Assembly: GCA_041397775.1 (NCBI GenBank)
Contig: JAWKWB010000002.1
Location: forward strand, 558,001-622,000
DNA from: Ga0077555 sp041397775
GTDB taxonomy: Bacteria; Pseudomonadota; Alphaproteobacteria; Rhizobiales; Hyphomicrobiaceae
Length of the DNA: 64,000 bases
Direction: 5' to 3'
The notes under the pieces: model-generated
Seen by the model: only the letters and a program-made list of their open reading frames with translations
Told to the model about the DNA's origin: nothing
Database searches by the model: none
Part shown: piece after piece, positions 63,296-64,000 of the stretch
Position numbering within the stretch: the stretch's first letter is position 1
Layout of the letters: each line of letters starts with the position of its first letter
Translations under genes and position numbers: made by a program

Positions 63296-63562
63296 TCAGA
63301 CGCGGCTTCCCGGTGCCGGCTTGAAGGGGGCTGGTGCTTGCGTGCCCACCGTGGCCGGGGCAGTCTCGGGAAACCAGACATAGGCCCGACCGTCGTAAAG
63401 GGCGATGAGGCAGGCCGTCGCCAATGCGCCCACGCCGATAGCCACGATGGCGAAGAAGCGGCGCACCGATTCCGCCGACGCATAAAGCACGATCACCATC
63501 AGCGACATCGTCGTCGCATAGAGGCTCAGCGTGAGGAATTCCGGGGGATCGAGTTGCGGCAT
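63296..63562 (-). CDS. Small membrane protein
   Basis: 88 residues, not recognised. Two hydrophobic segments (LTLSLYATTMSLMVIVLY and FFAIVAIGVGALATACLIAL), cytoplasmic linker between, proline-rich tail. Good ribosome site GGGAG. Convergent with the MlaC-like gene. Confidence 0.6.
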   Translation of the reverse strand: MPQLDPPEFLTLSLYATTMSLMVIVLYASAESVRRFFAIVAIGVGALATACLIALYDGRAYVWFPETAPATVGTQAPAPFKPAPGSRV

Positions 63563-63713
63563 CTGAGGCTCCCGTTCGTTGGGTCGGCCTTCGCCGCCAC
63601 GACGTGAACTGGAGCATGTGCCAATCCGGGCGCGCGAGAGCCGATAGCAGCCTCCTTGCATGCCGCGTGCCGCACCGCATGCCGCAAGCGCCGCCGACCT
63701 GCCTGCCAGCCCC

Positions 63714-64000
63714 TCAAGCCGCCCGCACCAGGCGGCCGCCCGTCATCGGGGCAACGACACCCGTCGTCATCGGGAAGGTGATCGGCAGGCCGGCAAGCGA
63801 CCTGACCGCCAGATAGGCCCAGGCCTCCGCCTCCATGCTGTCGCCATCGAGGCCCAGCGCCTCGGCCGGTGCGACGGCGTGCTCGACCCGCTCGGCCAGC
63901 ATGCCCATCAATGTGGTGTTGCGGCGTCCGCCTCCGCAAACCACCCACAATTCCGGTTCCTGCGGCAGGTGCTCGCGAGCCCGCGCAATCGCCTCCGCCG
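63714..64000 (-). CDS. anmK: Anhydro-N-acetylmuramic acid kinase, C-terminal part
   Basis: About 95 C-terminal residues are visible; the 5' part lies beyond the window. Signature ELWVVCGGGRRNTTLMGMLA and GDSMEAEAWAYLAVRSLAGL, ending GLPITFPMTTGVVAPMTGGR. AnmK phosphorylates anhydro-MurNAc from peptidoglycan recycling. Upstream sequence to the window edge stays open in this frame. Confidence 0.9.
   Translation of the reverse strand, partial: AEAIARAREHLPQEPELWVVCGGGRRNTTLMGMLAERVEHAVAPAEALGLDGDSMEAEAWAYLAVRSLAGLPITFPMTTGVVAPMTGGRLVRAA

Overview
The window reads as ordinary chromosome of an alphaproteobacterium, most likely Hyphomicrobiales (Rhizobiales) or a close relative. The evidence is a very high GC content, a MucR/Ros zinc-finger regulator, a dusB-ntrB-ntrC operon, a fused ispDF, a dacC-tmk-holB-metG-tatD-MBL block, a ppi-ppi-queA-tgt block and a cysteine-poor DksA. 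The genus cannot be fixed from the sequence alone. No rRNA, tRNA or CRISPR array was recognised.

Layout. 1-11245 holds the 3' end of an acyl-CoA dehydrogenase gene, a serine hydrolase, an FMN-binding glutamate-synthase-like protein, two divergent surface/secreted genes (one TadE/G-like), a small membrane protein, two periplasmic amino-acid-type binding proteins, a P1-family peptidase and an aminoacyl-tRNA-protein transferase. 11326-17674 is a membrane-protein/MFS locus broken by a 3.9 kb IS1-family element (13293-17188) with 19-bp terminal inverted repeats and an 8-bp target duplication. Besides its transposase the element carries a WYL-like small protein, an operon encoding a HigA-type HTH/ImmA-IrrE metallopeptidase and a 165-residue partner, and a small basic protein. 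This is the main accessory region and the best candidate for an undescribed system. 17898-31551 returns to the core: MucR, a prolyl-oligopeptidase family protein, RecG, NtrBC with a frameshifted dusB, IspDF, lipoate synthase with two small partners, and a PfkB kinase. Two large hairpins follow, then a GMC oxidoreductase. 33689-41151 is the cell-wall/replication/translation block plus a secreted unknown. 41193-46132 is queuosine synthesis, a DUF1343 protein and two cyclophilins. 46260-48742 holds a cupin and two metallo-beta-lactamase-fold hydrolases.

49336-54788 holds a DksA with a long histone-H1-like N-terminal extension, then a monomeric isocitrate dehydrogenase followed by a dimeric-type one with a C-terminal frameshift. 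55416-61651 is a methionine/one-carbon cluster (split metH, a VOC protein, metF and an ArsR-methyltransferase regulator with a palindrome at its promoter). The window ends with a membrane protein, an MlaC-like lipid carrier, a small membrane protein and the 3' end of anmK.

Two core genes (dusB, icd) each appear to lack one base. Either both are true lesions or the assembly has residual single-base deletions; raw reads would decide this.
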